A stretch of DNA of 6,100 bases from contig WFPG01000138.1 in NCBI GenBank assembly GCA_015487755.1, positions 1 to 6,100 on the forward strand. The letters are read 5' to 3'. How positions within the stretch are numbered: the first letter of the stretch is position 1; each line of letters begins with the position of its first letter. The notes under the pieces were generated by a model. That model had not been told where the DNA came from, searched no databases, and worked only from the letters and a program-made list of their open reading frames with translations. This DNA is from Acidobacteriota bacterium (GTDB lineage: Bacteria > Acidobacteriota > Holophagae > Thermotomaculales > Thermotomaculaceae). Shown in pieces: positions 5,291-6,100 of this stretch. Both the position numbers and the translations under genes were made by a program.

Positions 5291-6100
5291 ATGAATTTGC
5301 AGAAAATGATTCAAAGCATTGTCGATTGGTTTCAATTAAACGGCTTAACTTTGGTTAAATATCTTATTTTTCTTGTGATTGGCCTTTTCCTGAGTGCCAA
5401 AGTAGCAGGGTTTGTTGCAACTGTAATGAGGAAAAGAAATATAGACAAGGCTGTTACTGAATTAATTAGGAAATTAGTGTTTTATTCTCTTGTGATTGTT
5501 ATAATTTTTTCAGTTTTAACCGGGTTGGGTTTTAATGTTGCCTCTCTTGTAACTATAATCGGTGCGGCAGGTTTGGCAATAGGCCTCGCTTTAAAAGATT
5601 CCCTTTCACACTTTGCTTCCGGGATATTGCTTGTGATTTTCAGGCCTTTTACCATAGGGGATTATGTTAAAATAGGAGGAGACGAGGGTGTTGTAGAGGA
5701 GATTGGGCTTTTTCATACAACATTGAAAACTTTAGACAACAAAGTTATTTATATTCCGAATTCGTCAATTACTAACAATGCAATTTTTAATTTTACAAAA
5801 GAAGATAAAAGAAGGGTTGATATTGTTTTTGGTATTAGTTATGACGACGACTTAAAAAAGGCAAAAGAATTAATTTTAAAGATAGCAGAAAATAATGAAA
5901 AGGTATTAAAAGAGCCTGTCCCTGAGGTTGTTGTTTTTGAATTGGGAAATAATGCGGTTAACCTTCAGGCAAGGGCATGGGTAAGGCCTTCAGATTACTG
6001 GGATGTTTACTTTTATCTTATGGAAAATGTTAAACTTGAGTTTGATAAAAACGGTATTTCAATACCTTACCCACAGTTGGATGTTCACTTAGATAAAGAA
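5291..6100 (+). CDS. mscS: Small-conductance mechanosensitive channel, MscS family (3' end outside window)
   Basis: The frame is open from ATG 5291 to the right edge: 270 codons without a stop. MscS homologues are about 280 residues, so only a few codons are missing. The heptameric inner-membrane channel opens on membrane tension and releases solutes during osmotic downshock. Visible features: three hydrophobic helices at the N-terminus; the pore-lining helix FNVASLVTIIGAAGLAIGLALKD with alternating Gly/Ala (about residues 80-102); the signature FASGILLVIFRPFTIGDYVKIGG just after it; the beta-domain motif VVEEIGLFHTTLKTLDNKVIYIPNS; and, at the C-terminal end, GISIPYPQLDVHL, which corresponds to the family's final conserved motif. 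AGGAGG at 5280-5285 has 5-base spacing. It has its own promoter and a 103-bp gap after the DUF2490 gene, so it is probably unrelated to arsenic resistance. Confidence 0.95.
   Translation, partial: MNLQKMIQSIVDWFQLNGLTLVKYLIFLVIGLFLSAKVAGFVATVMRKRNIDKAVTELIRKLVFYSLVIVIIFSVLTGLGFNVASLVTIIGAAGLAIGLALKDSLSHFASGILLVIFRPFTIGDYVKIGGDEGVVEEIGLFHTTLKTLDNKVIYIPNSSITNNAIFNFTKEDKRRVDIVFGISYDDDLKKAKELILKIAENNEKVLKEPVPEVVVFELGNNAVNLQARAWVRPSDYWDVYFYLMENVKLEFDKNGISIPYPQLDVHLDKE

Overview
The window is an AT-rich stretch of a bacterial chromosome (or large replicon) with every supported gene on the + strand. A signal-peptide-bearing, beta-barrel-like protein of DUF2490 type and an MscS channel point to a Gram-negative bacterium. 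Arginine is coded mostly by AGG/AGA, and coding is dense with strong AGGAGG-type ribosome binding sites. I cannot assign a genus from the sequence.

Layout. (1) Bases 2-244 are the 3' end of a gene that looks like the C-terminus of a DUF3857/transglutaminase-type protein, closed by a clear intrinsic terminator at 248-270. (2) A short control region (about 271-326) holds a 24-bp imperfect palindrome overlapping a -10-like element. (3) A compact gene string follows: arsC (thioredoxin-type arsenate reductase), acr3 (arsenite efflux permease), arsR (As(III)-type ArsR/SmtB repressor), a TauE/SafE-family permease, an FmdE-family protein with a C-terminal C4 zinc ribbon, a CDF metal-efflux transporter with His-rich ends, and a DUF2490-like outer-membrane protein with five cysteines. 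(4) A 103-bp gap carries a good extended -10 promoter for an MscS mechanosensitive channel gene that runs off the right edge.

How the genes fit together. ArsC reduces arsenate to arsenite, Acr3 expels arsenite, and ArsR probably represses the set through the palindrome, releasing it when As(III) binds Cys32/Cys34. The first four genes overlap or nearly abut (4-bp and 14-bp overlaps, then a 1-bp gap), so they are almost certainly one transcript and translationally coupled. The next three follow at 15, 40 and 11 bp with no visible intrinsic terminator, so they are probably co-transcribed, although a weak promoter plus palindrome before the CDF gene could give it separate control.

The arsenic core is well known. 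The unusual part is its extension: a sulfur-compound-type permease, an FmdE/zinc-ribbon protein with a changed signature motif, a zinc-type CDF exporter and a Cys-rich outer-membrane barrel. No established pathway that I know of joins these four to arsenic detoxification, and they are the best candidates here for an undescribed accessory metal(loid)/sulfur module.
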